Below, piece by piece: positions 27,582 through 40,770 of a stretch of DNA of 64,000 nt. The notes beneath the pieces were generated by a model. The model saw only the letters and a program-made list of their open reading frames with translations. It made no database searches and was not told the origin of the DNA. A program made the position numbers and the translations under genes. Within the stretch, counting starts at the first letter, position 1, and every line of letters begins with the position of its first letter. This stretch comes from Parapristionchus giblindavisi (taxonomy: Eukaryota; Nematoda; Chromadorea; Rhabditida; Diplogasteridae), in assembly GCA_943737045.1 (NCBI GenBank), contig CALSFV010000411.1:1-64000 (forward strand), in the 5' to 3' direction.

Positions 27582-28369
27582 ATATATATACGGAGCCCCG
27601 TATATATATGGAGCCCCTTATATATACGGAGCTCTATATATATACGGAGCTCCATATATATATGGAGCCCCTTATATATACGGAGCTCCATATATATACG
27701 GAGCCCCGTATATATGTGGAGTCCCTTATATATATACGGAGCTCCATATATATACGGAGCCCCGTATATATATGGAGCCCCTTATATATACGGAGCTCCA
27801 TATATATATGGAGCCCCATATATATACGGAGCTCCGTATATATATGGAGCCCCTTATATATATGGAGCCCCTTATATATATGGAGCCCCTTATATATACG
27901 GAGCTCCATATATATATGGAGTCCCTTATATATACGGAGCTCCATATATATAAGGGGCTCCGTATATATATGGAGCTCCGTATATATAAGGGGCTCCGTA
28001 TATATATGGAGCTCCGTATATATAAGGGACTCCATATATATATGGAGCTCCGTATATATAAGGGGCTCCATATATATAAGGGGCTCCATATATATAAGGG
28101 GCTCCATATATATACGGAGCTCCGTATATATATGGGGCTCCATATATATATGGAGCTCCGTATATATAAGGGGCTCCATATATATACGGGGCTCCGTATA
28201 TATATGGAGCTCCGTATATATATAAGGGACTCCACATATATACGGGGCTCCGTATATATATGGAGCTCCGTATATATAAGGGGCTCCATATATATATGGA
28301 GCTCCGTATATATATAGAGCTCCGTATATATAAGGGGCTCCATATATATACGGGGCTCCGTATATATAT

Positions 28370-28826
28370 GATGGAGGGACGATTTCGTGAAGGCTGCTGG
28401 TCCTCAATTCATGCAAATTGCGAGGCACAATCGTTCGGAATGGAGAAATTTCATGGCAACCCAGCTACGTAACACCCATTAGCTGATAAAGTTGTTCAAT
28501 GTCAAAAAAATGTCACTTCACTCGCCAATTCCATCAAGAGAAGAGGACCAACAGTTGAGTCCCCTCCTAGAAGACTTTGGAAAGTCAGGAGCGGTATTTC
28601 CGTCTCGTCAAGCAGGCCGATTGGACGAACAACGTAAAGTTTTCGTGGGTTATTTGACTATTCTAATCAAGTTTCATATGCGGACGTTTTCTTGAATAGA
28701 GATGAATTCTCTCAGAGACGAAAGGATAAATCTTGTGGATAAGAAGATTCCCCCTGTTTTGGCCCCCTCTGCATTTAATGTGCTGATAGGATAAAGAATT
28801 AATTAAATTAAAAAAATGTCAATGTC
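28370..28826 (+). mobile_element. RTE-like 3' end, family 3, copy 7 (split)
   Basis: Counterpart of copy 3, again interrupted by the 294-bp insert at exactly the same tail position. Confidence 0.8.
28516..28809 (+). mobile_element. 294-bp retroposon-like insert, second copy
   Basis: Same insert, same 12-bp target duplication (28504-28515 and 28810-28821) and same host position as the copy at 22512. It arose by block duplication, not by a new insertion. Confidence 0.7.
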
Positions 28827-29303
28827 ATATATAAGGGGCTCCATATATATACGGGGCTCCGTATATATATGGAGCTCCGTATATATAAGGGGCTCCGTAT
28901 ATATAAGGGACTCCATATATATACGGGGCTCCGTATATATATGGAGCTCCGTATATATAAGGGGCTCCATATATATATGGAGCTCCGTATATATATATGG
29001 AGCTCCGTATATATAAGGGGCTCCATATATATACGGAGCTCCATATATATATGGAGCCCCTTATATATACGGAGCTCCATATATATACGGAGCTCCGTAT
29101 ATATAAGGGGCTCCATATATATACGAAGCCCCACATATATACGGAGCTCCATATATATACGGGGCTCCGTATATATAAGGGGCTCCATATATATGTGGAG
29201 CTCCGTATATATAAGGGGCTCCATATATATATATATGGAGCTCCGTATATATAAGGGGTTCCGTATATAAATGGAGCTCCATATATATACGGGGCTCCGT
29301 ATA

Positions 29304-29804
29304 CAGTACAGCAGAATCCCCCAGTGAAAATGGGCGCCCCGGGTGACCCGGGGCGCCCATTTGGCCCCTCGATTTTTTACGCTTTGAATAATGAATATCA
29401 GCCGTTCAAATTGTTTACGTTCTTTTACTCCAGATATGAGGGTATTTATCAAAGAAAGTTTGGAATTTTAGAAATCATGTAGCCAGAGAAAAAATATTGA
29501 AAATTATAATTTTTATCAATTCTTGGCAAATGCCACGCAAAATTTTTGCAAAACTCGCGCACGCTCGGCAAATTCTATCGCAAAGTGAAATCTTTCAAAA
29601 TTTCTTTTTCTTAGCACAAGTGAGTTGACAAGCTTTTAAAAAATCCAAACTTTCTTTGATAAATACCCTCATATCTGGAGTAAAACAACGCAAACAATTT
29701 GAACGGCTGATATTCATTATTCAAAGCGTAAAAAATCGAGGGGCTAAATGGGCGCCCCGGGTCACCCGGGGCGCCCATTTTCACTGGGGGATTCTGCTGT
29801 ACTG
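29304..29804 (+). mobile_element. 501-bp MITE, copy 3
   Basis: Same ends and satellite flanks as copy 1, offset 6,004 bp from it, with the CTGGAGTAAAAC variant. Confidence 0.85.
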
Positions 29805-30713
29805 TATATATGGAGCTCCGTATATATAAGGGGCTCCATATATATATGGAGCTCCGTATATATATGGAGCTCCATATATATATGGAGCTCCGTATATATA
29901 TGGAGCTCCGTATATATAAGGGGCTCCGTATATATATGGAGCTCCGTATATATAAGGGGCTTCGTATATATATGGAGCTCCGTATATATAAGGGGCTCCA
30001 TATATATAAGGGGCTCCATATATATAAGGGGCTCCATTTATATACGGGGCTCCGTATATATATGGAGCTCCGTATATATAAGGGGCTCCATATATATACG
30101 GAGCTCTGTATATATATGGAGCTCCGTATATATAAGGGACTCCACATATATACGGGGCTCCGTATATATATGGAGCTCCGTATATATAAGGGGCTCCATA
30201 TATATATGGAGCTCCGTATATATATGGAGCTCCGTAGATATAAGGGGCTCCATATATATACGGGGCTCCGTATATATATGGAGCTCCGTATATATAAGGG
30301 GCTCCATATATATACGGAGCTCCGTATATATAAGGGGCTCCGTATATATATGGAGCTCCGTATATATAAGGGGCTCCGTATATATATGGAGATCCGTATA
30401 TATAAGGGGCTCCATATATATAAGGGGCTCCATATATATAAGGGGCTCCATATATATACGGAGCTCCGTATATATATGGGGCTCCATATATATATGGAGC
30501 TCCGTATATATAAGGGGCTCCATATATATACGGGGCTCCGTATATATATGGAGCTCCGTATATATATAAGGGACTCCACATATATACGGGGCTCCGTATA
30601 TATATGGAGCTCCGTATATATAAGGGGCTCCATATATATATGGAGCTCCGTATATATATAGAGCTCCGTATATATAAGGGGCTCCATATATATACGGGGC
30701 TCCGTATATATAT

Positions 30714-30864
30714 GATGGAGGGACGATTTCGTGAAGGCTGCTGGTCCTCAATTCATGCAAATTGCGAGGCACAATCGTTCGGAATGGAGAAATTTCATGG
30801 CAACCCAGCTACGTAACACCCATTAGCTGATAAAGTTGTTCAATGTCAAAAAAATGTCAATGTC
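30714..30864 (+). mobile_element. RTE-like 3' end, family 3, copy 8
   Basis: Same truncated element; counterpart of copy 4. Confidence 0.8.
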
Positions 30865-31343
30865 ATATATAAGGGGCTCCATATATATACGGGGCTCCGT
30901 ATATATATGGAGCTCCGTATATATAAGGGGCTCCGTATATATAAGGGACTCCATATATATACGGGGCTCCGTATATATATGGAGCTCCGTATATATAAGG
31001 GGCTCCATATATATATGGAGCTCCGTATATATATATGGAGCTCCGTATATATAAGGGGCTCCATATATATACGGAGCTCCATATATATATGGAGCCCCTT
31101 ATATATACGGAGCTCCATATATATACGGAGCTCCGTATATATAAGGGGCTCCATATATATACGAAGCCCCACATATATACGGAGCTCCATATATATACGG
31201 GGCTCCGTATATATAAGGGGCTCCATATATATGTGGAGCTCCGTATATATAAGGGGCTCCATATATATATATATATGGAGCTCCGTATATATAAGGGGTT
31301 CCGTATATAAATGGAGCTCCATATATATACGGGGCTCCGTATA

Positions 31344-31844
31344 CAGTACAGCAGAATCCCCCAGTGAAAATGGGCGCCCCGGGTGACCCGGGGCGCCCAT
31401 TTGGCCCCTCGATTTTTTACGCTTTGAATAATGAATATCAGCCGTTCAAATTGTTTACGTTCTTTTACTCCAGATATGAGGGTATTTATCAAAGAAAGTT
31501 TGGAATTTTAGAAATCATGTAGCCAGAGAAAAAATATTGAAAATTATAATTTTTATCAATTCTTGGCAAATGCCACGCAAAATTTTTGCAAAACTCGCGC
31601 ACGCTCGGCAAATTCTATCGCAAAGTGAAATCTTTCAAAATTTCTTTTTCTTAGCACAAGTGAGTTGACAAGCTTTTAAAAAATCCAAACTTTCTTTGAT
31701 AAATACCCTCATATCTGGAATAAAACAACGCAAACAATTTGAACGGCTGATATTCATTATTCAAAGCGTAAAAAATCGAGGGGCTAAATGGGCGCCCCGG
31801 GTCACCCGGGGCGCCCATTTTCACTGGGGGATTCTGCTGTACTG
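31344..31844 (+). mobile_element. 501-bp MITE, copy 4
   Basis: Counterpart of copy 2, sharing its CTGGAATAAAAC variant. Confidence 0.85.
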
Positions 31845-32468
31845 TATATATGGAGCTCCGTATATATAAGGGGCTCCATATATATATGGAGCTCCGTATA
31901 TATATGGAGCTCCATATATATATGGAGCTCCGTATATATATGGAGCTCCGTATATATAAGGGGCTCCGTATATATATGGAGCTCCGTATATATAAGGGGC
32001 TTCGTATATATATGGAGCTCCGTATATATGAGGGGCTCCATATATATATAAGGGGCTCCATATATATAAGGGGCTCCATTTATATACGGGGCTCCGTATA
32101 TATATGGAGCTCCGTATATATAAGGGGCTCCATATATATATGGAGCTCCGTATATATATATATGGAGCTCCGTATATATAAGGGGCTCCATATATATACG
32201 GAGCTCCATATATATATGGAGCCCCTTATATATACGGAGCTCCATATAAATACGGAGCTCCGTATATATAAGGGGCTCCATATATATACGAAGCCCCACA
32301 TATATACGGAGCTCCATATATATACGGGGCTCCGTATATATAAGGGGCTCCATATATATGTGGAGCTCCGTATATATAAGGGGCTCCATATATATATATA
32401 TGGAGCTCCGTATATATAAGGGGTTCCGTATATAAATGGAGCTCCATATATATACGGGGCTCCGTATA

Positions 32469-32969
32469 CAGTACAGCAGAATCCCCCAGTGAAAATGGGC
32501 GCCCCGGGTGACCCGGGGCGCCCATTTGGCCCCTCGATTTTTTACGCTTTGAATAATGAATATCAGCCGTTCAAATTGTTTACGTTCTTTTACTCCAGAT
32601 ATGAGGGTATTTATCAAAGAAAGTTTGGAATTTTAGAAATCATGTAGCCAGAGAAAAAATATTGAAAATTATAATTTTTATCAATTCTTGGCAAATGCCA
32701 CGCAAAATTTTTGCAAAACTCGCGCACGCTCGGCAAATTCTATCGCAAAGTGAAATCTTTCAAAATTTCTTTTTCTTAGCACAAGTGAGTTGACAAGCTT
32801 TTAAAAAATCCAAACTTTCTTTGATAAATACCCTCATATCTGGAGTAAAACAACGCAAACAATTTGAACGGCTGATATTCATTATTCAAAGCGTAAAAAA
32901 TCGAGGGGCTAAATGGGCGCCCCGGGTCACCCGGGGCGCCCATTTTCACTGGGGGATTCTGCTGTACTG
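32469..32969 (+). mobile_element. 501-bp MITE, copy 5
   Basis: Follows copy 4 after only 624 bp of satellite because the intervening RTE tail is deleted. Carries the CTGGAGTAAAAC variant. Confidence 0.85.
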
Positions 32970-33878
32970 TATATATGGAGCTCCGTATATATAAGGGGCT
33001 CCATATATATATGGAGCTCCGTATATATATGGAGCTCCATATATATATGGAGCTCCGTATATATATGGAGCTCCGTATATATAAGGGGCTCCGTATATAT
33101 ATGGAGCTCCGTATATATAAGGGGCTTCGTATATATATGGAGCTCCGTATATATAAGGGGCTCCATATATATAAGGGGCTCCATATATATAAGGGGCTCC
33201 ATTTATATACGGGGCTCCGTATATATATGGAGCTCCGTATATATAAGGGGCTCCATATATATACGGAGCTCTGTATATATATGGAGCTCCGTATATATAA
33301 GGGACTCCACATATATACGGGGCTCCGTATATATATGGAGCTCCGTATATATAAGGGGCTCCATATATATATGGAGCTCCGTATATATATGGAGCTCCGT
33401 AGATATAAGGGGCTCCATATATATACGGGGCTCCGTATATATATGGAGCTCCGTATATATAAGGGGCTCCATATATATACGGAGCTCCGTATATATAAGG
33501 GGCTCCGTATATATATGGAGCTCCGTATATATAAGGGGCTCCGTATATATATGGAGATCCGTATATATAAGGGGCTCCATATATATAAGGGGCTCCATAT
33601 ATATAAGGGGCTCCATATATATACGGAGCTCCGTATATATATGGGGCTCCATATATATATGGAGCTCCGTATATATAAGGGGCTCCATATATATACGGGG
33701 CTCCGTATATATATGGAGCTCCGTATATATATAAGGGACTCCACATATATACGGGGCTCCGTATATATATGGAGCTCCGTATATATAAGGGGCTCCATAT
33801 ATATATGGAGCTCCGTATATATATAGAGCTCCGTATATATAAGGGGCTCCATATATATACGGGGCTCCGTATATATAT

Positions 33879-34029
33879 GATGGAGGGACGATTTCGTGAA
33901 GGCTGCTGGTCCTCAATTCATGCAAATTGCGAGGCACAATCGTTCGGAATGGAGAAATTTCATGGCAACCCAGCTACGTAACACCCATTAGCTGATAAAG
34001 TTGTTCAATGTCAAAAAAATGTCAATGTC
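33879..34029 (+). mobile_element. RTE-like 3' end, family 3, copy 9
   Basis: Same truncated element between MITE copies 5 and 6. Confidence 0.8.
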
Positions 34030-34506
34030 ATATATAAGGGGCTCCATATATATACGGGGCTCCGTATATATATGGAGCTCCGTATATATAAGGGGCTCCG
34101 TATATATAAGGGACTCCATATATATACGGGGCTCCGTATATATATGGAGCTCCGTATATATAAGGGGCTCCATATATATATGGAGCTCCGTATATATATA
34201 TGGAGCTCCGTATATATAAGGGGCTCCATATATATACGGAGCTCCATATATATATGGAGCCCCTTATATATACGGAGCTCCATATATATACGGAGCTCCG
34301 TATATATAAGGGGCTCCATATATATACGAAGCCCCACATATATACGGAGCTCCATATATATACGGGGCTCCGTATATATAAGGGGCTCCATATATATGTG
34401 GAGCTCCGTATATATAAGGGGCTCCATATATATATATATGGAGCTCCGTATATATAAGGGGTTCCGTATATAAATGGAGCTCCATATATATACGGGGCTC
34501 CGTATA

Positions 34507-35007
34507 CAGTACAGCAGAATCCCCCAGTGAAAATGGGCGCCCCGGGTGACCCGGGGCGCCCATTTGGCCCCTCGATTTTTTACGCTTTGAATAATGAATA
34601 TCAGCCGTTCAAATTGTTTACGTTCTTTTACTCCAGATATGAGGGTATTTATCAAAGAAAGTTTGGAATTTTAGAAATCATGTAGCCAGAGAAAAAATAT
34701 TGAAAATTATAATTTTTATCAATTCTTGGCAAATGCCACGCAAAATTTTTGCAAAACTCGCGCACGCTCGGCAAATTCTATCGCAAAGTGAAATCTTTCA
34801 AAATTTCTTTTTCTTAGCACAAGTGAGTTGACAAGCTTTTAAAAAATCCAAACTTTCTTTGATAAATACCCTCATATCTGGAATAAAACAACGCAAACAA
34901 TTTGAACGGCTGATATTCATTATTCAAAGCGTAAAAAATCGAGGGGCTAAATGGGCGCCCCGGGTCACCCGGGGCGCCCATTTTCACTGGGGGATTCTGC
35001 TGTACTG
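34507..35007 (+). mobile_element. 501-bp MITE, copy 6
   Basis: Same ends and flanks. Carries the CTGGAATAAAAC variant, as in copies 2 and 4. Confidence 0.85.
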
Positions 35008-35629
35008 TATATATGGAGCTCCGTATATATAAGGGGCTCCATATATATATGGAGCTCCGTATATATATGGAGCTCCATATATATATGGAGCTCCGTATAT
35101 ATATGGAGCTCCGTATATATAAGGGGCTCCGTATATATATGGAGCTCCGTATATATAAGGGGCTTCGTATATATATGGAGCTCCGTATATATGAGGGGCT
35201 CCATATATATAAGGGGCTCCATATATATAAGGGGCTCCATTTATATACGGGGCTCCGTATATATATGGAGCTCCGTATATATAAGGGGCTCCATATATAT
35301 ATGGAGCTCCGTATATATATATATGGAGCTCCGTATATATAAGGGGCTCCATATATATACGGAGCTCCATATATATATGGAGCCCCTTATATATACGGAG
35401 CTCCATATAAATACGGAGCTCCGTATATATAAGGGGCTCCATATATATACGAAGCCCCACATATATACGGAGCTCCATATATATACGGGGCTCCGTATAT
35501 ATAAGGGGCTCCATATATATGTGGAGCTCCGTATATATAAGGGGCTCCATATATATATATATGGAGCTCCGTATATATAAGGGGTTCCGTATATAAATGG
35601 AGCTCCATATATATACGGGGCTCCGTATA

Positions 35630-36130
35630 CAGTACAGCAGAATCCCCCAGTGAAAATGGGCGCCCCGGGTGACCCGGGGCGCCCATTTGGCCCCTCGATT
35701 TTTTACGCTTTGAATAATGAATATCAGCCGTTCAAATTGTTTACGTTCTTTTACTCCAGATATGAGGGTATTTATCAAAGAAAGTTTGGAATTTTAGAAA
35801 TCATGTAGCCAGAGAAAAAATATTGAAAATTATAATTTTTATCAATTCTTGGCAAATGCCACGCAAAATTTTTGCAAAACTCGCGCACGCTCGGCAAATT
35901 CTATCGCAAAGTGAAATCTTTCAAAATTTCTTTTTCTTAGCACAAGTGAGTTGACAAGCTTTTAAAAAATCCAAACTTTCTTTGATAAATACCCTCATAT
36001 CTGGAGTAAAACAACGCAAACAATTTGAACGGCTGATATTCATTATTCAAAGCGTAAAAAATCGAGGGGCTAAATGGGCGCCCCGGGTCACCCGGGGCGC
36101 CCATTTTCACTGGGGGATTCTGCTGTACTG
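35630..36130 (+). mobile_element. 501-bp MITE, copy 7
   Basis: Same ends and flanks. Again separated from the preceding copy by only 622 bp of satellite without an RTE tail, as between copies 4 and 5. Confidence 0.85.
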
Positions 36131-36897
36131 TATATATGGAGCTCCGTATATATAAGGGGCTCCATATATATATGGAGCTCCGTATATATATGGAGCTCCA
36201 TATATATATGGAGCTCCGTATATATATGGAGCTCCGTATATATAAGGGGCTCCGTATATATATGGAGCTCCGTATATATAAGGGGCTTCGTATATATATG
36301 GAGCTCCGTATATATAAGGGGCTCCATATATATAAGGGGCTCCATATATATAAGGGGCTCCATTTATATACGGGGCTCCGTATATATATGGAGCTCCGTA
36401 TATATAAGGGGCTCCATATATATACGGAGCTCTGTATATATATATGGAGCTCCGTATATATAAGGGACTCCACATATATACGGGGCTCCGTATATATATG
36501 GAGCTCCGTATATATAAGGGGCTCCATATATATATGGAGCTCCGTATATATAAGGGGCTCCGTATATATATGGAGATCCGTATATATAAGGGGCTCCATA
36601 TATATAAGGGGCTCCATATATATAAGGGGCTCCATATATATACGGAGCTCCGTATATATATGGGGCTCCATATATATATGGAGCTCCGTATATATAAGGG
36701 GCTCCATATATATACGGGGCTCCGTATATATATGGAGCTCCGTATATATATAAGGGACTCCACATATATACGGGGCTCCGTATATATATGGAGCTCCGTA
36801 TATATAAGGGGCTCCATATATATATGGAGCTCCGTATATATATAGAGCTCCGTATATATAAGGGGCTCCATATATATACGGGGCTCCGTATATATAT

Positions 36898-37048
36898 GAT
36901 GGAGGGACGATTTCGTGAAGGCTGCTGGTCCTCAATTCATGCAAATTGCGAGGCACAATCGTTCGGAATGGAGAAATTTCATGGCAACCCAGCTACGTAA
37001 CACCCATTAGCTGATAAAGTTGTTCAATGTCAAAAAAATGTCAATGTC
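36898..37048 (+). mobile_element. RTE-like 3' end, family 3, copy 10
   Basis: Same truncated element between MITE copies 7 and 8. Confidence 0.8.
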
Positions 37049-37529
37049 ATATATAAGGGGCTCCATATATATACGGGGCTCCGTATATATATGGAGCTCC
37101 GTATATATAAGGGGCTCCGTATATATAAGGGACTCCATATATATACGGGGCTCCGTATATATATGGAGCTCCGTATATATAAGGGGCTCCATATATATAT
37201 ATGGAGCTCCGTATATATATATGGAGCTCCGTATATATAAGGGGCTCCATATATATACGGAGCTCCATATATATATGGAGCCCCTTATATATACGGAGCT
37301 CCATATATATACGGAGCTCCGTATATATAAGGGGCTCCATATATATACGAAGCCCCACATATATACGGAGCTCCATATATATACGGGGCTCCGTATATAT
37401 AAGGGGCTCCATATATATGTGGAGCTCCGTATATATAAGGGGCTCCATATATATATATATATGGAGCTCCGTATATATAAGGGGTTCCGTATATAAATGG
37501 AGCTCCATATATATACGGGGCTCCGTATA

Positions 37530-38030
37530 CAGTACAGCAGAATCCCCCAGTGAAAATGGGCGCCCCGGGTGACCCGGGGCGCCCATTTGGCCCCTCGATT
37601 TTTTACGCTTTGAATAATGAATATCAGCCGTTCAAATTGTTTACGTTCTTTTACTCCAGATATGAGGGTATTTATCAAAGAAAGTTTGGAATTTTAGAAA
37701 TCATGTAGCCAGAGAAAAAATATTGAAAATTATAATTTTTATCAATTCTTGGCAAATGCCACGCAAAATTTTTGCAAAACTCGCGCACGCTCGGCAAATT
37801 CTATCGCAAAGTGAAATCTTTCAAAATTTCTTTTTCTTAGCACAAGTGAGTTGACAAGCTTTTAAAAAATCCAAACTTTCTTTGATAAATACCCTCATAT
37901 CTGGAGTAAAACAACGCAAACAATTTGAACGGCTGATATTCATTATTCAAAGCGTAAAAAATCGAGGGGCTAAATGGGCGCCCCGGGTCACCCGGGGCGC
38001 CCATTTTCACTGGGGGATTCTGCTGTACTG
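37530..38030 (+). mobile_element. 501-bp MITE, copy 8
   Basis: Same ends and flanks as copy 1. Confidence 0.85.
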
Positions 38031-38941
38031 TATATATGGAGCTCCGTATATATAAGGGGCTCCATATATATATGGAGCTCCGTATATATATGGAGCTCCA
38101 TATATATATGGAGCTCCGTATATATATGGAGCTCCGTATATATAAGGGGCTCCGTATATATATGGAGCTCCGTATATATAAGGGGCTTCGTATATATATG
38201 GAGCTCCGTATATATAAGGGGCTCCATATATATAAGGGGCTCCATATATATAAGGGGCTCCATTTATATACGGGGCTCCGTATATATATGGAGCTCCGTA
38301 TATATAAGGGGCTCCATATATATATACGGAGCTCTGTATATATATGGAGCTCCGTATATATAAGGGACTCCACATATATACGGGGCTCCGTATATATATG
38401 GAGCTCCGTATATATAAGGGGCTCCATATATATATGGAGCTCCGTATATATATGGAGCTCCGTAGATATAAGGGGCTCCATATATATACGGGGCTCCGTA
38501 TATATATGGAGCTCCGTATATATAAGGGGCTCCATATATATACGGAGCTCCGTATATATAAGGGGCTCCGTATATATATGGAGCTCCGTATATATAAGGG
38601 GCTCCGTATATATATGGAGATCCGTATATATAAGGGGCTCCATATATATAAGGGGCTCCATATATATAAGGGGCTCCATATATATACGGAGCTCCGTATA
38701 TATATGGGGCTCCATATATATATGGAGCTCCGTATATATAAGGGGCTCCATATATATACGGGGCTCCGTATATATATGGAGCTCCGTATATATATAAGGG
38801 ACTCCACATATATACGGGGCTCCGTATATATATGGAGCTCCGTATATATAAGGGGCTCCATATATATATGGAGCTCCGTATATATATAGAGCTCCGTATA
38901 TATAAGGGGCTCCATATATATACGGGGCTCCGTATATATAT

Positions 38942-39092
38942 GATGGAGGGACGATTTCGTGAAGGCTGCTGGTCCTCAATTCATGCAAATTGCGAGGCAC
39001 AATCGTTCGGAATGGAGAAATTTCATGGCAACCCAGCTACGTAACACCCATTAGCTGATAAAGTTGTTCAATGTCAAAAAAATGTCAATGTC
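38942..39092 (+). mobile_element. RTE-like 3' end, family 3, copy 11
   Basis: Same truncated element between MITE copies 8 and 9. Confidence 0.8.
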
Positions 39093-39569
39093 ATATATAA
39101 GGGGCTCCATATATATACGGGGCTCCGTATATATATAGAGCTCCGTATATATAAGGGGCTCCGTATATATAAGGGACTCCATATATATACGGGGCTCCGT
39201 ATATATATGGAGCTCCGTATATATAAGGGGCTCCATATATATATGGAGCTCCGTATATATATATGGAGCTCCGTATATATAAGGGGCTCCATATATATAC
39301 GGAGCTCCATATATATATGGAGCCCCTTATATATACGGAGCTCCATATATATACGGAGCTCCGTATATATAAGGGGCTCCATATATATACGAAGCCCCAC
39401 ATATATACGGAGCTCCATATATATACGGGGCTCCGTATATATAAGGGGCTCCATATATATGTGGAGCTCCGTATATATAAGGGGCTCCATATATATATAT
39501 ATGGAGCTCCGTATATATAAGGGGTTCCGTATATAAATGGAGCTCCATATATATACGGGGCTCCGTATA

Positions 39570-40070
39570 CAGTACAGCAGAATCCCCCAGTGAAAATGGG
39601 CGCCCCGGGTGACCCGGGGCGCCCATTTGGCCCCTCGATTTTTTACGCTTTGAATAATGAATATCAGCCGTTCAAATTGTTTACGTTCTTTTACTCCAGA
39701 TATGAGGGTATTTATCAAAGAAAGTTTGGAATTTTAGAAATCATGTAGCCAGAGAAAAAATATTGAAAATTATAATTTTTATCAATTCTTGGCAAATGCC
39801 ACGCAAAATTTTTGCAAAACTCGCGCACGCTCGGCAAATTCTATCGCAAAGTGAAATCTTTCAAAATTTCTTTTTCTTAGCACAAGTGAGTTGACAAGCT
39901 TTTAAAAAATCCAAACTTTCTTTGATAAATACCCTCATATCTGGAGTAAAACAACGCAAACAATTTGAACGGCTGATATTCATTATTCAAAGCGTAAAAA
40001 ATCGAGGGGCTAAATGGGCGCCCCGGGTCACCCGGGGCGCCCATTTTCACTGGGGGATTCTGCTGTACTG
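39570..40070 (+). mobile_element. 501-bp MITE, copy 9
   Basis: Last forward-oriented copy, followed by a shortened satellite segment (40071-40619) that holds a roughly 130-bp tandem duplication. Confidence 0.85.
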
Positions 40071-40619
40071 TATATATGGAGCTCCGTATATATAAGGGGC
40101 TCCATATATATATGGAGCTCCGTATATATATGGAGCTCCATATATATATGGAGCTCCGTATATATAAGGGGCTCCATATATATAAGGGGCTCCATATATA
40201 TAAGGGGCTCCATATATATACGGAGCTCCGTATATATATGGGGCTCCATATATATATGGAGCTCCGTATATATAAGGGGCTCCATATATATACGGGGCTC
40301 CGTATATATAAGGGGCTCCATATATATAAGGGGCTCCATATATATAAGGGGCTCCATATATATACGGAGCTCCGTATATATATGGGGCTCCATATATATA
40401 TGGAGCTCCGTATATATAAGGGGCTCCATATATATACGGGGCTCCGTATATATATGGAGCTCCGTATATATATAAGGGACTCCACATATATACGGGGCTC
40501 CGTATATATATGGAGCTCCGTATATATAAGGGGCTCCATATATATATGGAGCTCCGTATATATATAGAGCTCCGTATATATAAGGGGCTCCATATATATA
40601 CGGGGCTCCGTATATATAT

Positions 40620-40770
40620 GATGGAGGGACGATTTCGTGAAGGCTGCTGGTCCTCAATTCATGCAAATTGCGAGGCACAATCGTTCGGAATGGAGAAATT
40701 TCATGGCAACCCAGCTACGTAACACCCATTAGCTGATAAAGTTGTTCAATGTCAAAAAAATGTCAATGTC
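40620..40770 (+). mobile_element. RTE-like 3' end, family 3, copy 12
   Basis: Last family-3 tail, directly upstream of the inverted satellite domain. Confidence 0.8.

Larger units (their letters stand above)
26442..32100. repeat. 6.0-kb higher-order repeat block, copy 2
   Basis: Repeats the element order of 20440-26441 at an offset of about 6,002-6,006 bp. It breaks down near 32100, where a deletion joins the satellite after one MITE to the satellite that precedes the next MITE. Confidence 0.85.
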
